From positions 3,317,001 to 3,381,000 of the forward strand of contig NZ_CP107558.1 in NCBI RefSeq assembly GCF_026427715.1: a DNA stretch of 64,000 nt. The letters are read 5' to 3'. Positions 34,517-43,224 of this stretch are shown here, in pieces. How positions within the stretch are numbered: position 1 is the first letter of the stretch; each line of letters begins with the position of its first letter. The DNA comes from Methylocystis sp. MJC1 (GTDB lineage: Bacteria > Pseudomonadota > Alphaproteobacteria > Rhizobiales > Beijerinckiaceae). The notes beneath the pieces were generated by a model, which was not told the DNA's origin, did not search any database, and saw nothing but the letters and a program-made list of their open reading frames with translations. A program made the position numbers and the translations under genes.

Positions 34517-34918
34517 ATGCGCCGCCGCCCAACAGCTTTCCTTGCCGCTGCGATCATCATGCTCGCTGCGGGGTGGGCCCATGCGCAAGATCGACCCTCC
34601 CACGCAAGGAAATCCAGCGCCGAAAAGCGACAGACGCCGCCCGTGAGCGAGCCGGCGCCCTGCCCCCGCGCCACATGGAAGGACGACCCCGTCTGCTTCG
34701 GAGAAGGAGACCGAGACGCTTTGCCGGTCCCTTCCGCCACGTCGATCCAACACGAGCGGACCGCCGACGGCATCGAGATCAAGCCGACGGCGAAGCTCAA
34801 CCCCCGCCCGACCGGCCCCGGCGGCAGCGCCTATCAATCGGAAAACACCTACCAATCGAACGGAAACTCGGTTACGTCGAATTACGGCGGCGGCCTCAGC
34901 CTGCATCTTCCCTTCTGA
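34517..34918 (+). CDS. Small exported protein, unknown function
   Basis: 133 residues. A signal peptide (MRRRPTAFLAAAIIMLAAGWAHAQ) is clear. The mature part is polar with two Cys (APCPRATWKDDPVCFGEGD) and ends in a Tyr/Asn/Ser-rich stretch and SLHLPF, whose C-terminal Phe could suit outer-membrane or surface targeting. Not recognised. The frame has codon usage like its neighbours. Confidence 0.55.
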   Translation: MRRRPTAFLAAAIIMLAAGWAHAQDRPSHARKSSAEKRQTPPVSEPAPCPRATWKDDPVCFGEGDRDALPVPSATSIQHERTADGIEIKPTAKLNPRPTGPGGSAYQSENTYQSNGNSVTSNYGGGLSLHLPF

Positions 34919-34975
34919 AACTGGCGTCGGAGACGCGCCCGCCGGCTTAACAGCCGATTATTCCGGAGCCTGATC

Positions 34976-35449
34976 ATGGCCGATGAAGCCCGCCCGCCGC
35001 TGCCGCCCTTCACCGATGAAACAGCGCGGCAGAAAGTAAGGCTTGCCGAAGACGCCTGGAACAGCAGGGACCCGGCGCGAGTCGCCCTGGCCTATACCTC
35101 GGACAGCCAGTGGCGGAATCGGTCCCGATTCATTTTTGGCCGCGCCGAAATCATCGCCTTTCTCGAAGAAAAATGGGCGGCCGAACAAGACTATCGGTTG
35201 ATCAAGGAGATTTGGGCGCATCAGGGCAATCGCATCGCCGTGCGCTTCGCTTATGAATATCGCAATGCTTCCGGCGAGTGGTTTCGCGCCTATGGCAACG
35301 AGAATTGGGAATTTGCCGAAAACGGCCTCATGCGGCGGCGCATCGCCAGCATCAACGATCTGGCCATCGACGAAAATGCGCGCAAGCTGACGTTCCCGCA
35401 AGGGCGTCGTCCCGACGATTTCCCCGGCCTCACCGAGCTCGGTCTCTGA
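34976..35449 (+). CDS. DUF1348 / NTF2-like protein
   Basis: 157 residues of the SnoaL/NTF2-like alpha-beta cone fold. [22 protein letters not shown] and [17 protein letters not shown] are the DUF1348 pattern, and [21 protein letters not shown] is the strand-rich ending. Cytosolic, single domain. The function of the family is unknown. Confidence 0.85.
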   Translation: MADEARPPLPPFTDETARQKVRLAEDAWNSRDPARVALAYTSDSQWRNRSRFIFGRAEIIAFLEEKWAAEQDYRLIKEIWAHQGNRIAVRFAYEYRNASGEWFRAYGNENWEFAENGLMRRRIASINDLAIDENARKLTFPQGRRPDDFPGLTELGL

Positions 35450-35464
35450 TCGGAAGCTTCCCCT

Positions 35465-35900
35465 TCATACAGGGAAGCAGGACGACGCGCGGATGCTGAG
35501 GCTCGGCAGATTGAAATAGGGCGCGAAATTCGGAAATGCGTAGCTCGCCGAGACGAGATTGCCGCAGGACGATTGGCTGAACGAGAAGGTCGAGGCAGGC
35601 ACGTTCAGACCAAAAGCCTGATTGACCGCGAACTGCTGGATGGCAGCGGGTGAGCTGCAGACCACCGTATTGATCGTCGCGCAGCGGTCGCCACAACGGC
35701 GGTCGCCGAGGCGCAACCGCAATAGAGCTGCGGCTGCGGAGAGGCGCTGACGCCTGAATAGGTCGTGGCGCTGAGAATGGCGTTTGTCGTTCCATTCTGC
35801 GACGGATAAGTCCGCACTTTACTTTTACGATGAAGACGACGCCGATGATTGCACCAACGGGGAAGACGACTCGACAGGGCAAAAGCTTCCCCCTCGCACC
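35465..35900 (-). pseudogene. TadE-like pilus protein remnant
   Basis: Two frames on the minus strand read as parts of one protein. The upstream one has NGTTNAILSATTYSGVSASPQPQLYC, and the downstream one ATINTVVCSSPAAIQQFAV-type sequence with VSASYAFPNFAPYF and LPSLSIRASSCFPV at the end. This resembles the C-terminal half of TadE-like pilus proteins. The frames change near 35690-35710. The N-terminal membrane helix expected for TadE is not clearly kept. No other tad gene is near. Assignment is tentative. Confidence 0.4.
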
Positions 35901-35924
35901 GCGAGAGTGGGATAAGCAGCGTCA

Positions 35925-36675
35925 TTATTTCCCGCCGCCGACAGCCTCGTGATAGTTTTCGATGTTCGTCTGAAAATCAGCGATGCATTTCGGCGGAATT
36001 TTATCAGCAATCGCCGGCCGCTTGTCGGAGCAGCGTCCGAGCATGTCCGGTCCGGGTTTGAAGCCCTTGCAGAGTTCGGCGTAGATATCGTTGCACTCGT
36101 TCGACAGCTTTTCCTCGGCCGCAGCGCCGGCGCCGAGAACGCCGTCGATGAGCTTGCGCGCTTCCTCATTGGTCGCCGCTGAGCCAATGAAGGCCGGTTC
36201 GCCGCGCAGATCAAACACGAAGAGCGCCGAGCCAGAGGCGCCAGGCTTATCCGTGCGCTGATAGGAGACGCGCACGATCAATCCCCCCCGCCTTACCATT
36301 GGCGTCAAGCCGCCACTCGGCTTGTTGCGCTCCCGAGACATTGGCAAACTCTCCGAGCTTGAAATCGGAGACCAACGGTTTTTCCAGGGAGAAAAGCTTT
36401 CCGCCTCGCCCCAGAACCAGAAAGCTGCGCGGATCGTCCTCGATCACATAGACAGAATAGTTGTCGATCCCCTTGCAATGAAAAACGCCCGTGCCGGCGC
36501 CTTTTTCCAGTGTGCGTCCCGGCAGCTTCAGGCGTTCGAGCGTCTCGCAATTTTGGAGAGAGCTATATTGCGATTTGAGCGCTTCGGCGCCTGCTACGTT
36601 AGAAGCGAAAATCCAGGAAGCGAAAATCCAGGCGGAAAACATGAGCCCACGCGCAAAACTTCTGTCGATTGCCAA
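35925..36675 (-). pseudogene. Exported protein of unknown function, frameshifted in a G run
   Basis: The 5' frame (36675 down to about 36285) has a signal-like N-terminus, then SQYSSLQNCETLERLKLPGRTLEKGAG and ends EWRLDANGKAGG. The 3' frame (to 35925) continues as LIVRVSYQRTDKPGASGSALF and ends NIENYHEAVGGGK, with six Cys in total. They meet at seven Gs (36283-36289); six would restore one frame of about 250 residues. This may be a true lesion, a slippery tract or a sequencing error. Family not recognised. Confidence 0.6.
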
Positions 36676-36709
36676 GTTTGCTTCCTTTCAATGAAAACCC
36701 AGGCTTCCA

Positions 36710-37495
36710 CTAACTATGCGCCAGAGCGTCGCGCATCTCGACGATGGGCGCGGGATCGACAGTGACGCCGCCGCGGAACGGATTATCGAGCGCTGCGATC
36801 AGAAAAATGACGGCGCCGAGGAAGAGCGCGGTGGTCGCCCCAAGCAGGAGATGCACATGCATCTCCATGTCGAAGAGGCACATAAGCAGCATGTAGAGAA
36901 AGGCGCCGAGATAGACCACGGCCCACATCGGGGCCGGAATGCCATTACCCTCGCTCGACAACAGCTGGCGGCGCTGCTCGATAAGCGTGTTGATCTGGCG
37001 GAAGGCCTCGCCGTAAACGAGCTCCTCGCTCTTGGTCGAGGGCTGGAAGGCGAAAAGCTTTCTGAGCATGCGGCGCAAGGTCGGCGAAGGGCCGGTCGGC
37101 GTCGGCGCGCTCACATCCTTGGGCCAATGGGTCTCGAGCGCCTCGACGGTGTAATCCTGCAAATCCTGCTGCAGCTGCGCGCTCAAGGGCGCGGGCAGGC
37201 CATCGAGATCATGGCGCAGCGTCGCGAGCGTCAGCGCCTTTTTGGAGACGGCGTCCTTGACGCTGGAGAAATCCTGATAGGCCTCGACGGCGAGCAGGCC
37301 GAGCAGAATGCCATAAAGCGCCGCGAAGCTTTGAAGCGAGAAGCCGATCATGTCATTGGCGTTGCGCCTCCCATGAATCCATCGCAGCGAGTAAGGACGG
37401 CAGACGAAGATTCCGGCGATGGCGACCGCCGCGAACCCGGCGCAAAAAACCAGAGCCAATTGCATTGTCGAAAGGCCTTTGAACAAATCGAGCAT
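36710..37495 (-). CDS. DUF4239-like membrane protein
   Basis: 261 residues: hydrophobic helices at about 10-30 and 48-66, a long soluble domain (about 70-190) and two C-terminal helices (about 195-240). The bestrophin-like DUF4239 family has this layout (NDMIGFSLQSFAALYGILLG near the start). The start at 37495 opens the first helix; a longer frame to 37702 would overlap the next gene. No function is established. Confidence 0.7.
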   Translation of the reverse strand: MLDLFKGLSTMQLALVFCAGFAAVAIAGIFVCRPYSLRWIHGRRNANDMIGFSLQSFAALYGILLGLLAVEAYQDFSSVKDAVSKKALTLATLRHDLDGLPAPLSAQLQQDLQDYTVEALETHWPKDVSAPTPTGPSPTLRRMLRKLFAFQPSTKSEELVYGEAFRQINTLIEQRRQLLSSEGNGIPAPMWAVVYLGAFLYMLLMCLFDMEMHVHLLLGATTALFLGAVIFLIAALDNPFRGGVTVDPAPIVEMRDALAHS

Positions 37496-37554
37496 TGCCG
37501 TCCCCCGTGCGATCATTTGGCGACGGGAGCGGCGCTTTGTCAAAAGGCGCGGCT

Positions 37555-37755
37555 CTATCGGCTGAAAAGCCAGAAGATCACGCTCAATAAGACGCTCAGC
37601 AGCAGCGACGTTGCAAGCGGAACATAGACGCGCAGATTGCCGCGCTCGAAGACGATATCGCCCGGCAGGCGTCCGAGGCCGAGACGCTCGGCCGCAAGCC
37701 ACGCCAGGCCGAGCCCAATGAGCGCGATCCCCACCAAAATCAACAATCTAGGCAT
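37555..37755 (-). CDS. DUF2905 small membrane protein
   Basis: 66 residues with two transmembrane helices around GLGRLPGDIVFERGN, the DUF2905 signature. Small, widely conserved, function unknown. It lies upstream of the DUF4239-like gene in the same direction. Confidence 0.88.
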   Translation of the reverse strand: MPRLLILVGIALIGLGLAWLAAERLGLGRLPGDIVFERGNLRVYVPLATSLLLSVLLSVIFWLFSR

Positions 37756-38427
37756 CTATCTCCCCTCCTCCGCGCGTGGCCCCCACGAGGCGACATATTG
37801 TCGCGAAAGGCCAAATCGCGAGCCCCTTCGCTTGCAAAAGAGCGGGCGCGCCGATACGTCGCCTGTCGGGTTTCGAGCAGCGAAGGAGCGCGCCAAAGCG
37901 CGACGAAATCGCTCAGCCGAATGAAGGCGCCGTGGCGCGTCTTTCGCAAGGGCCCGTCGAGACGCGGACGCCCTGAACCCGAAGAACAAAACGTCTCTTC
38001 TTCACTACTAGCGAAGGCGCGGGCGCCATGCGCTCTATCGAAAAAGGCAAAGTAAAATGATGAGGCCGGATCATCTCTTTATCGCAATGACCATGGTGAA
38101 GCACGGCACGCTCGCCGGCGCGTGCATCTTCGCATTCAAGATCCTGCGCTTCGCTTTGGTCCACTGACGCGATTTCCGCATGAACGGCTGGCACTGGGGT
38201 TGCCATGCGGGGCGGGCCGGACACCCGAGGCCAAAATAGCCTGATTCAACTCTGGGCCCCCTCGCTCGCGTCGCAAACGCCGGGGTAACGATCCAACCCT
38301 TCAAGCGGGTGTCGCGTGGCGCCCGCTGACCTCGCGCGCCGGCGCCGATTTCTTGGGCGTCGTCGCCTCTTGACCTCGGCGCGCGAACCCGTGACAGCTA
38401 ATCTGTCAAAAAAGGGGAGCGCGACAA
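37756..38427. other. Stretch without a supported gene
   Basis: Several short overlapping frames exist but none has a recognisable domain. The best is a 36-codon plus-strand frame at 38057-38167, listed separately. The right part (38300-38427) is the upstream region of the esterase gene. Confidence 0.5.
38057..38167 (+). CDS. Possible small hydrophobic peptide (36 residues)
   Basis: ATG at 38057 with AAGGCAAAG upstream opens MMRPDHLFIAMTMVKH followed by a hydrophobic stretch and a stop at 38167. One amphipathic or membrane helix could form. There is no homologue I can name, and chance is a real alternative. Confidence 0.2.
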   Translation: MMRPDHLFIAMTMVKHGTLAGACIFAFKILRFALVH

Positions 38428-39114
38428 ATGGCTGCGGCGATCGACGGTCCGAGAGTTGGGGCGAAATCGGGCAAGGCCCGCCAGCTTGTCGTTTTCCTGC
38501 ACGGCTTTGGCGCTGATGGCGCCGATCTCATCGAGGTCGGGCGCCAATGGCGCGCCTTCCTGCCCGACGCCGATTTCATCGCGCCCCATGGGCCGGAGCG
38601 CTGCGCGATGTCGCCCATGGGGCGGCAATGGTTCCCGCTCACCATGCGCGATCCGGATGAGCGCTGGCGCGGCGTGATCTCCGCCCGCCCGACGCTCGAC
38701 GCCTTTCTCGACGCAGAGCTCGAAAAGCGCGGCTTCGATGAACGCTCGCTGGCGCTGGTCGGATTCAGCCAGGGCACGATGATGGCCCTGCATACGGGCC
38801 TGCGCCGCAACGTCGCGCCGCGCGCTATCCTCGGCTATTCCGGCATTCTGGTGCTGGGCCCCAATCAGCCGGGGGCCGAACGGCCGCCGCAGAACCCGCC
38901 GCCTTCCGTGCTGCTCGTACACGGCGAGGAGGATGACCTCATCCCCATAGACGCCATGATGCTCTCGGCCAATTCGCTTGCCGACATGAGCGTGCCGGCG
39001 CAATGGCATATGTCCGCCGGGCTCGGACACGGCATCGATAACGCCGGGCTGATCCATGGGGCGCTGTTTCTGGCGCAGGCTTTTGGGGTGAAGGTGGAAT
39101 ACGGGCGGCGGTAG
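38428..39114 (+). CDS. Phospholipase/carboxylesterase-type hydrolase
   Basis: 228 residues, an alpha/beta hydrolase of the YpfH/carboxylesterase family. VVFLHGFGADGADL forms the oxyanion side, GFSQGTMMAL (Ser) the nucleophile elbow at about 111, HGEEDDLIP (Asp) and GLGHGIDN (His) complete the triad. Likely acts on short acyl esters or thioesters; substrate unknown. Convergent with the methyltransferase. Confidence 0.9.
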   Translation: MAAAIDGPRVGAKSGKARQLVVFLHGFGADGADLIEVGRQWRAFLPDADFIAPHGPERCAMSPMGRQWFPLTMRDPDERWRGVISARPTLDAFLDAELEKRGFDERSLALVGFSQGTMMALHTGLRRNVAPRAILGYSGILVLGPNQPGAERPPQNPPPSVLLVHGEEDDLIPIDAMMLSANSLADMSVPAQWHMSAGLGHGIDNAGLIHGALFLAQAFGVKVEYGRR

Positions 39115-39125
39115 GGCGCGGTCCC

Positions 39126-39872
39126 TCACGCCGGCTCTGCCCCATCCGGCTCCAGCGCCGGGTCGAGCACCGGCTCGACGAACCGCGGAATCCGCCGCAC
39201 GGCGCGGCGGACGATCGGGCGGTAGAGCTGCTTCGTCGCCTCCACCACATGCACGCCGCCGCCCGGCAGCGAGAAGCGCCCCGCGATGCGCTCGAAGGCC
39301 GGAGCCGAGCGCAGTAGCGTCACGCGCTGGAAGGGCGGCACGTAAAGCGCCTCGCCCCAGAAAACCGGCAGGAATTGCGCCTCCTGCAACAGCGTCTGCA
39401 GCTGACCGCGCGAATAGGGATGTCCATGGCCGAAAGGCGTGGTGTCGAGGCGCGCCCAGAGGCCGGTGCGGCTCGGCGCGACGATCACCACCCGCCCGCC
39501 CGGCGCCAGAATGCGCCAGACCTCATCCAACAAATCCTGCGGATGCTCCTCGACCTCCAGCGCATGCACGAGCAAGATGCGGTCGATGCTGGCGTCGGGC
39601 AGCGGCGTCATCGAGGCCTCGACCAGCGCCGTGGCCGAGCGGCCGTCGAGCGGCCAATGCATCACGCCCTGGGTCGCCGGCATGAAGGCTAGCACGCGCT
39701 GGGCTTTTTCGCGGAAATTGTCGAGATAGGGCGGGGCATAGCCCATGCCGAGCATGCGCAGGCCGGCATGGTCATCCCAGCGCGCGCGCAGCAGACGCCC
39801 GACGACGCGGCGGGCAACCTCGCCCAAAGCGGTTTCGTAAAAGGCCCGCAGCTCGACCACGTCCAACGCCAT
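39126..39872 (-). CDS. SAM-dependent methyltransferase
   Basis: 248 residues, class I methyltransferase. The N-terminus (VELRAFYETALGEVARRVVGRLL) and the core segment LPDASIDRILLVHALEVEEHPQDLLDEVWRILAPGG-type motif (broken here as LVHALEVEEHP and EVWRILAPGGRVVIV) match the alphaproteobacterial family. It is divergent from gloB across about 130 bases. In many alphaproteobacteria this gene sits next to gloB; its substrate is unknown. Confidence 0.9.
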   Translation of the reverse strand: MALDVVELRAFYETALGEVARRVVGRLLRARWDDHAGLRMLGMGYAPPYLDNFREKAQRVLAFMPATQGVMHWPLDGRSATALVEASMTPLPDASIDRILLVHALEVEEHPQDLLDEVWRILAPGGRVVIVAPSRTGLWARLDTTPFGHGHPYSRGQLQTLLQEAQFLPVFWGEALYVPPFQRVTLLRSAPAFERIAGRFSLPGGGVHVVEATKQLYRPIVRRAVRRIPRFVEPVLDPALEPDGAEPA

Positions 39873-40003
39873 GGCCGGATCATCCCCTTATTCGCGCGGA
39901 GGTGCAAGGGAGCCGCCGGTCGCATTTTTGCATTGGGAAGCTATGATGTCCGCGACAGGCGCGCTTTCCGACCGCATGGAAACCGCTCACGGAGAGAGAG
40001 CTC

Positions 40004-40780
40004 ATGTCCATAGAGGTCGCCCAGTTCATTTGCCTCACCGACAATTTCGGCCTGCTGATCCACGACCGCGAGACCGGCGCGACGGCCAGCATCGACGCGC
40101 CCGAGGGCGAGGCCATTGCGGCTGAGGCCGAGCGTCGCGGCTGGCCGCTCACCCATCTGCTCATCACCCATCACCATCTCGACCATATCGAGGGCTGGGA
40201 GGTGCTGAAAAAGCGTTTCCCCGGCATGAAGATCGTCGGCTCCGCCAAGGACGCCCATCGCCTGCCGCCGCTCGACCAAGCGGTTTCGGACGGCGACGAG
40301 GCGCTCCTCGGCGCCTCCCGCGCGCTTGTCATCGCCACGCCCGGCCATACGGCGGGGCATGTCTGTTATTATTTCCCGGACGACGCGGCGGTCTTCGTCG
40401 GCGACACGCTGTTTTCCTTGGGCTGCGGGCGCGTTTTCGACGGCACGATGGAGCAAATGCGCCACTCGCTCGAAAGGATCGCCAATCTGCCGCGCGAGAC
40501 CCGCGTTTATTGCGGCCACGAATATACCCAGGCGAACGGCCGCTTCGCCGTCACGGTCGATCCGCAGAACCCCGCCTTGCGGGAGCGGATCGAGGAGGTC
40601 GCGCAATTGCGCGCGGCGGGCCAGTTCACCCTGCCCTCGACGGTGGCTCTCGAAAACGCGACCAATCCCTTCCTGCGCGCCCAAGACCCGAAGGTGAAGG
40701 AGGCGATGGGCATGGCCGGCGCCGATCCCTTCGCAGTCTTCGCCACGATGCGCGAACGCAAGAACAGCTTCGCCGGATGA
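40004..40780 (+). CDS. gloB: Hydroxyacylglutathione hydrolase (glyoxalase II)
   Basis: 258 residues, metallo-beta-lactamase fold. THHHLDH at 55-61 supplies the zinc ligands, with GHTAGHVCYY and VFVGDTLFSLGCGRVFDG later, and the C-terminal helical domain (YCGHEYTQANGRFA). It hydrolyses S-lactoylglutathione to lactate and glutathione. In methylotrophs this also bears on formaldehyde-linked thiol chemistry (context). Overlaps the next gene by four bases (ATGA). Confidence 0.95.
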   Translation: MSIEVAQFICLTDNFGLLIHDRETGATASIDAPEGEAIAAEAERRGWPLTHLLITHHHLDHIEGWEVLKKRFPGMKIVGSAKDAHRLPPLDQAVSDGDEALLGASRALVIATPGHTAGHVCYYFPDDAAVFVGDTLFSLGCGRVFDGTMEQMRHSLERIANLPRETRVYCGHEYTQANGRFAVTVDPQNPALRERIEEVAQLRAAGQFTLPSTVALENATNPFLRAQDPKVKEAMGMAGADPFAVFATMRERKNSFAG

Positions 40781-41214
40781 GCGCGCTCAATCGCCTCTCC
40801 GCAGAAGAGGTCGCGCGGCTGCTCCACCTCGCCCCGCATCCGGAAGGCGGCTTCTACCGCGAGACCTTTCGCGATCCGCGCCTCATCGCCGGCCGGTCGG
40901 CGTCGACCGCGATTTACTATCTGCTGCCGGCCGGGCAAATCTCGGCCTGGCACCGGGTCGACGCCGCCGAGATCTGGCACTGGCACGCCGGCGCGCCCTT
41001 GGCGCTCTCTCTGTTCGAAAACGGCCGCCGCACCGACATCCGGCTCGGCGCCGATCTTATCGGCGGCGACCGCCCGCAGGGGATCGTGCCCGCCGGGGTC
41101 TGGCAATCGGCCGAGAGCCTCGGCGCCTGGACGCTTGTCGGCTGCACCGTCGCGCCGGGCTTCGAGTTCGCCCATTTCGAGATCGCCGAGCCGGGCCTGA
41201 TCCCGCTCGCTTGA
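40777..41214 (+). CDS. DUF985 cupin
   Basis: 145 residues, a single cupin of the DUF985 family: LHLAPHPEGGFYRETFRD, ISAWHRVDAAEIWHWHAGAPL and IVPAGVWQSAES are the typical segments. The His residues suggest a metal site. The ATG overlaps the gloB stop, so the two are translationally coupled. Function unknown. Confidence 0.9.
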   Translation: MSALNRLSAEEVARLLHLAPHPEGGFYRETFRDPRLIAGRSASTAIYYLLPAGQISAWHRVDAAEIWHWHAGAPLALSLFENGRRTDIRLGADLIGGDRPQGIVPAGVWQSAESLGAWTLVGCTVAPGFEFAHFEIAEPGLIPLA

Positions 41215-41298
41215 GGCGAGTCGGAGAGCGGGGCTTTTTGCAGGCCTCGGGATAGTGTATCGGGGCGCATAACAACATTTCACGAGGAAACCGCGCCC

Positions 41299-42111
41299 AT
41301 GTGCTGGAGTGGGGAAGCTTCTACTGTCTTGGCGGCGACTGGCATCGCCGGCGCGGCCTATTCCGCGCTCAAAAAGAATCCCGAGCCGCTCGCGCTATGG
41401 GTATGCCTTCTCTATTTCGCGAGCATGGAGTCGCTGCAGGCGGTCGCCTATTCGGTGCTCAACCAATGCGACTCGCCATTAAATCAGGTGATGACCCTAT
41501 TCGGTTATCTGCACATCACTTTTCAGCCCTTCTTCATCAACGCCGTGGCGCTGTATTTCATGCCGAAGGACAGCGCCCGGATGGTCGCGCCCTGGGCCTA
41601 TTTCGGCTGTTTCGTCGCGGCGATCCTCATGCTGATCCAGCTTTATCCCTTCGCCTGGGCGGGCCATTGCGCCATCGGCCGTCCGCTCTGTGGCGACGTG
41701 CTCTGCACGGTGAGGGGCGAATGGCACATCGCCTGGCTGCTGCCGACGAACGGCATCGGCAATTCCATGGCCGATAACGCCTGGCTCGGCCGCGGCTTTA
41801 TCGGCTATCCGATGATGGCCTTCTTCATCCCCACGCTCTACGGCAGCTGGCGCTTCATCCTGTTCTCCTGGCTGGCTGGCCCGTTCCTGGCGGGGCTCAC
41901 GACGAGCAATATCAATGAATGGCCGGCGGTCTGGTGCCTGTTCTCGATCGGCCTGGTGCTCGCCATCATCAAGACGCCGCTGCGCTACCATCTGCATGTC
42001 GGCGATCCCTGGTGGATGATGCTGTGGAAATGGCGGAAGGCGCGCAAGACGGCGCAGACGCCCGTCGTGGCGGCGCCGGAGGCGAGCTTCGTCAAGGAGC
42101 CGGCGGAGTAA
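41299..42111 (+). CDS. DUF5765-like multi-pass membrane protein
   Basis: 270 residues with about seven hydrophobic helices. It starts MCWSGEAST and carries MESLQAV, QPFFINAVALYFMP and GEWHIAWLLP, which fit the DUF5765 family. Several Cys, His and Trp residues lie near helix ends. The role is unknown. It ends at a palindromic repeat, convergent with pxpC. Confidence 0.8.
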   Translation: MCWSGEASTVLAATGIAGAAYSALKKNPEPLALWVCLLYFASMESLQAVAYSVLNQCDSPLNQVMTLFGYLHITFQPFFINAVALYFMPKDSARMVAPWAYFGCFVAAILMLIQLYPFAWAGHCAIGRPLCGDVLCTVRGEWHIAWLLPTNGIGNSMADNAWLGRGFIGYPMMAFFIPTLYGSWRFILFSWLAGPFLAGLTTSNINEWPAVWCLFSIGLVLAIIKTPLRYHLHVGDPWWMMLWKWRKARKTAQTPVVAAPEASFVKEPAE

Positions 42112-42118
42112 CACCCGC

Positions 42119-42200
42119 CGTCATTGCGAGGAGCAAAGCGACGAAGCAATCCAGGGCAGCTATAGCGGCTCTGGATTGCTTCGCTTCGCTCGCAATGACG
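42119..42200. repeat. Dispersed palindromic repeat, copy 3
   Basis: The best kept copy: CGTCATTGCGAGGAGCAAAG to CTTCGCTCGCAATGACG, with AAGCAATCCAG/CTGGATTGCTT inside. It lies between the convergent ends of the DUF5765-like gene and pxpC. Confidence 0.9.
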
Positions 42201-42225
42201 GCATGGCTTCCCCGCAGACTTCTTA

Positions 42226-43224
42226 TCACCCCCTCGCGCTCACGACCCCGCCGATCAAATTCACGGCAAGCAGCTTCTCTGTAGAGACCTCGGCGGCGAC
42301 GGGCGTCAAAACGGCCCCCGCCGCCAATTTGTTTTTCAGCGCCGCCCGCGCCGCAACAGCCTCCGCCCACCCCACCTTCCTGAACCGCAAGGTCTCCCCG
42401 GGGCGCAATTGCGCGAGCCGCCCGAGGTCGGCGCCGATTGCCGTCGCAATCTTCGGGTAGCCGCCGGTCGGCTGACGGTCGGCCATCAGCACAAAAGGCG
42501 CGCCGGAACCTGGGACCTGGATGGCGCCGATGGCGGCGCCGTCGGATACGATGTCATGGCCGCGCGAATGGGTAAGTTTCGGCCCCTCCAGCGCATAGGC
42601 CATGCGGTCGCTGCGCGCGCCGACCCGCCACTCCGACGAGAGAAAAGCCTCGATGGCCTCGGGCGCGAAATAATCGTCCTGCGGCCCAAGCATCACGCGA
42701 ATCGGCGCGTCGTCGCGCGCGAGCCAAGGCGCGTCGATCGCTTGCGCGCCATCCGGCGTAGGCGCCACGTCGAGAAGCTCGAGGGCCTCGCCGGCCGCAA
42801 GCGGCTTGGGGCCGATACCCGAGCGGGCGTGGGTCGAAAGCGAACCGAGCGCCAAGGGCAGATCGAAGCGCGCGCCAATCGCGACATAGCACCAGGCGCC
42901 GAAAACACCCGCGCGTATCGTAAGCCGAGCGCCGGGCGTCAGCGCAATGATGCAGGCGGGCGGGAGTTTCTGCTCATCAAGCCGGGGGTCGAAGGCACCG
43001 CCCGCGATGGCGACCGCGAGCGAGGCGCCTTCGCTCTCCAGGGTGACGCCGCCGAGCGACACTTCGATCGCCGCAGCGGCGCCGACGGCGCGGGTCGCCG
43101 TATGGAAGGCCGGTGCGTCCATCGGCCCCGCGGGCGTGACGCCGAAGCGCGAATAGCCGAAGCGGCCGGCGTCTTGCACGGTGACGCCCGGCCCCGCGGC
43201 GCATATGTGCAACCGCGCGCTCAC
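42226..43224 (-). CDS. pxpC: 5-Oxoprolinase subunit C (biotin-dependent carboxyltransferase-like)
   Basis: 332 residues, the PxpC/KipA type. GPGVTVQDAGRFGYSRFGVTPAG-type motif opens the protein (split here as GPGVTVQDAG and GYSRFGVTPAGPMD), with VLMADRQPTGGYPKIA near the end. With PxpA and PxpB it hydrolyses 5-oxoproline to glutamate using ATP. GTG start at 43224 overlaps the pxpB stop (GTGA), so these are coupled. Confidence 0.9.
   Translation of the reverse strand: MSARLHICAAGPGVTVQDAGRFGYSRFGVTPAGPMDAPAFHTATRAVGAAAAIEVSLGGVTLESEGASLAVAIAGGAFDPRLDEQKLPPACIIALTPGARLTIRAGVFGAWCYVAIGARFDLPLALGSLSTHARSGIGPKPLAAGEALELLDVAPTPDGAQAIDAPWLARDDAPIRVMLGPQDDYFAPEAIEAFLSSEWRVGARSDRMAYALEGPKLTHSRGHDIVSDGAAIGAIQVPGSGAPFVLMADRQPTGGYPKIATAIGADLGRLAQLRPGETLRFRKVGWAEAVAARAALKNKLAAGAVLTPVAAEVSTEKLLAVNLIGGVVSARG

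Noticed and set aside
34194..34646. 150-codon plus-strand frame across the AT-rich region
   Set aside because: It overlaps the start of the small exported protein gene, has no ribosome site and changes composition midway.
40510..40776. Longer start for the DUF985 cupin gene
   Set aside because: It would lie inside gloB in another frame; the ATGA overlap at 40777 gives the usual family N-terminus.
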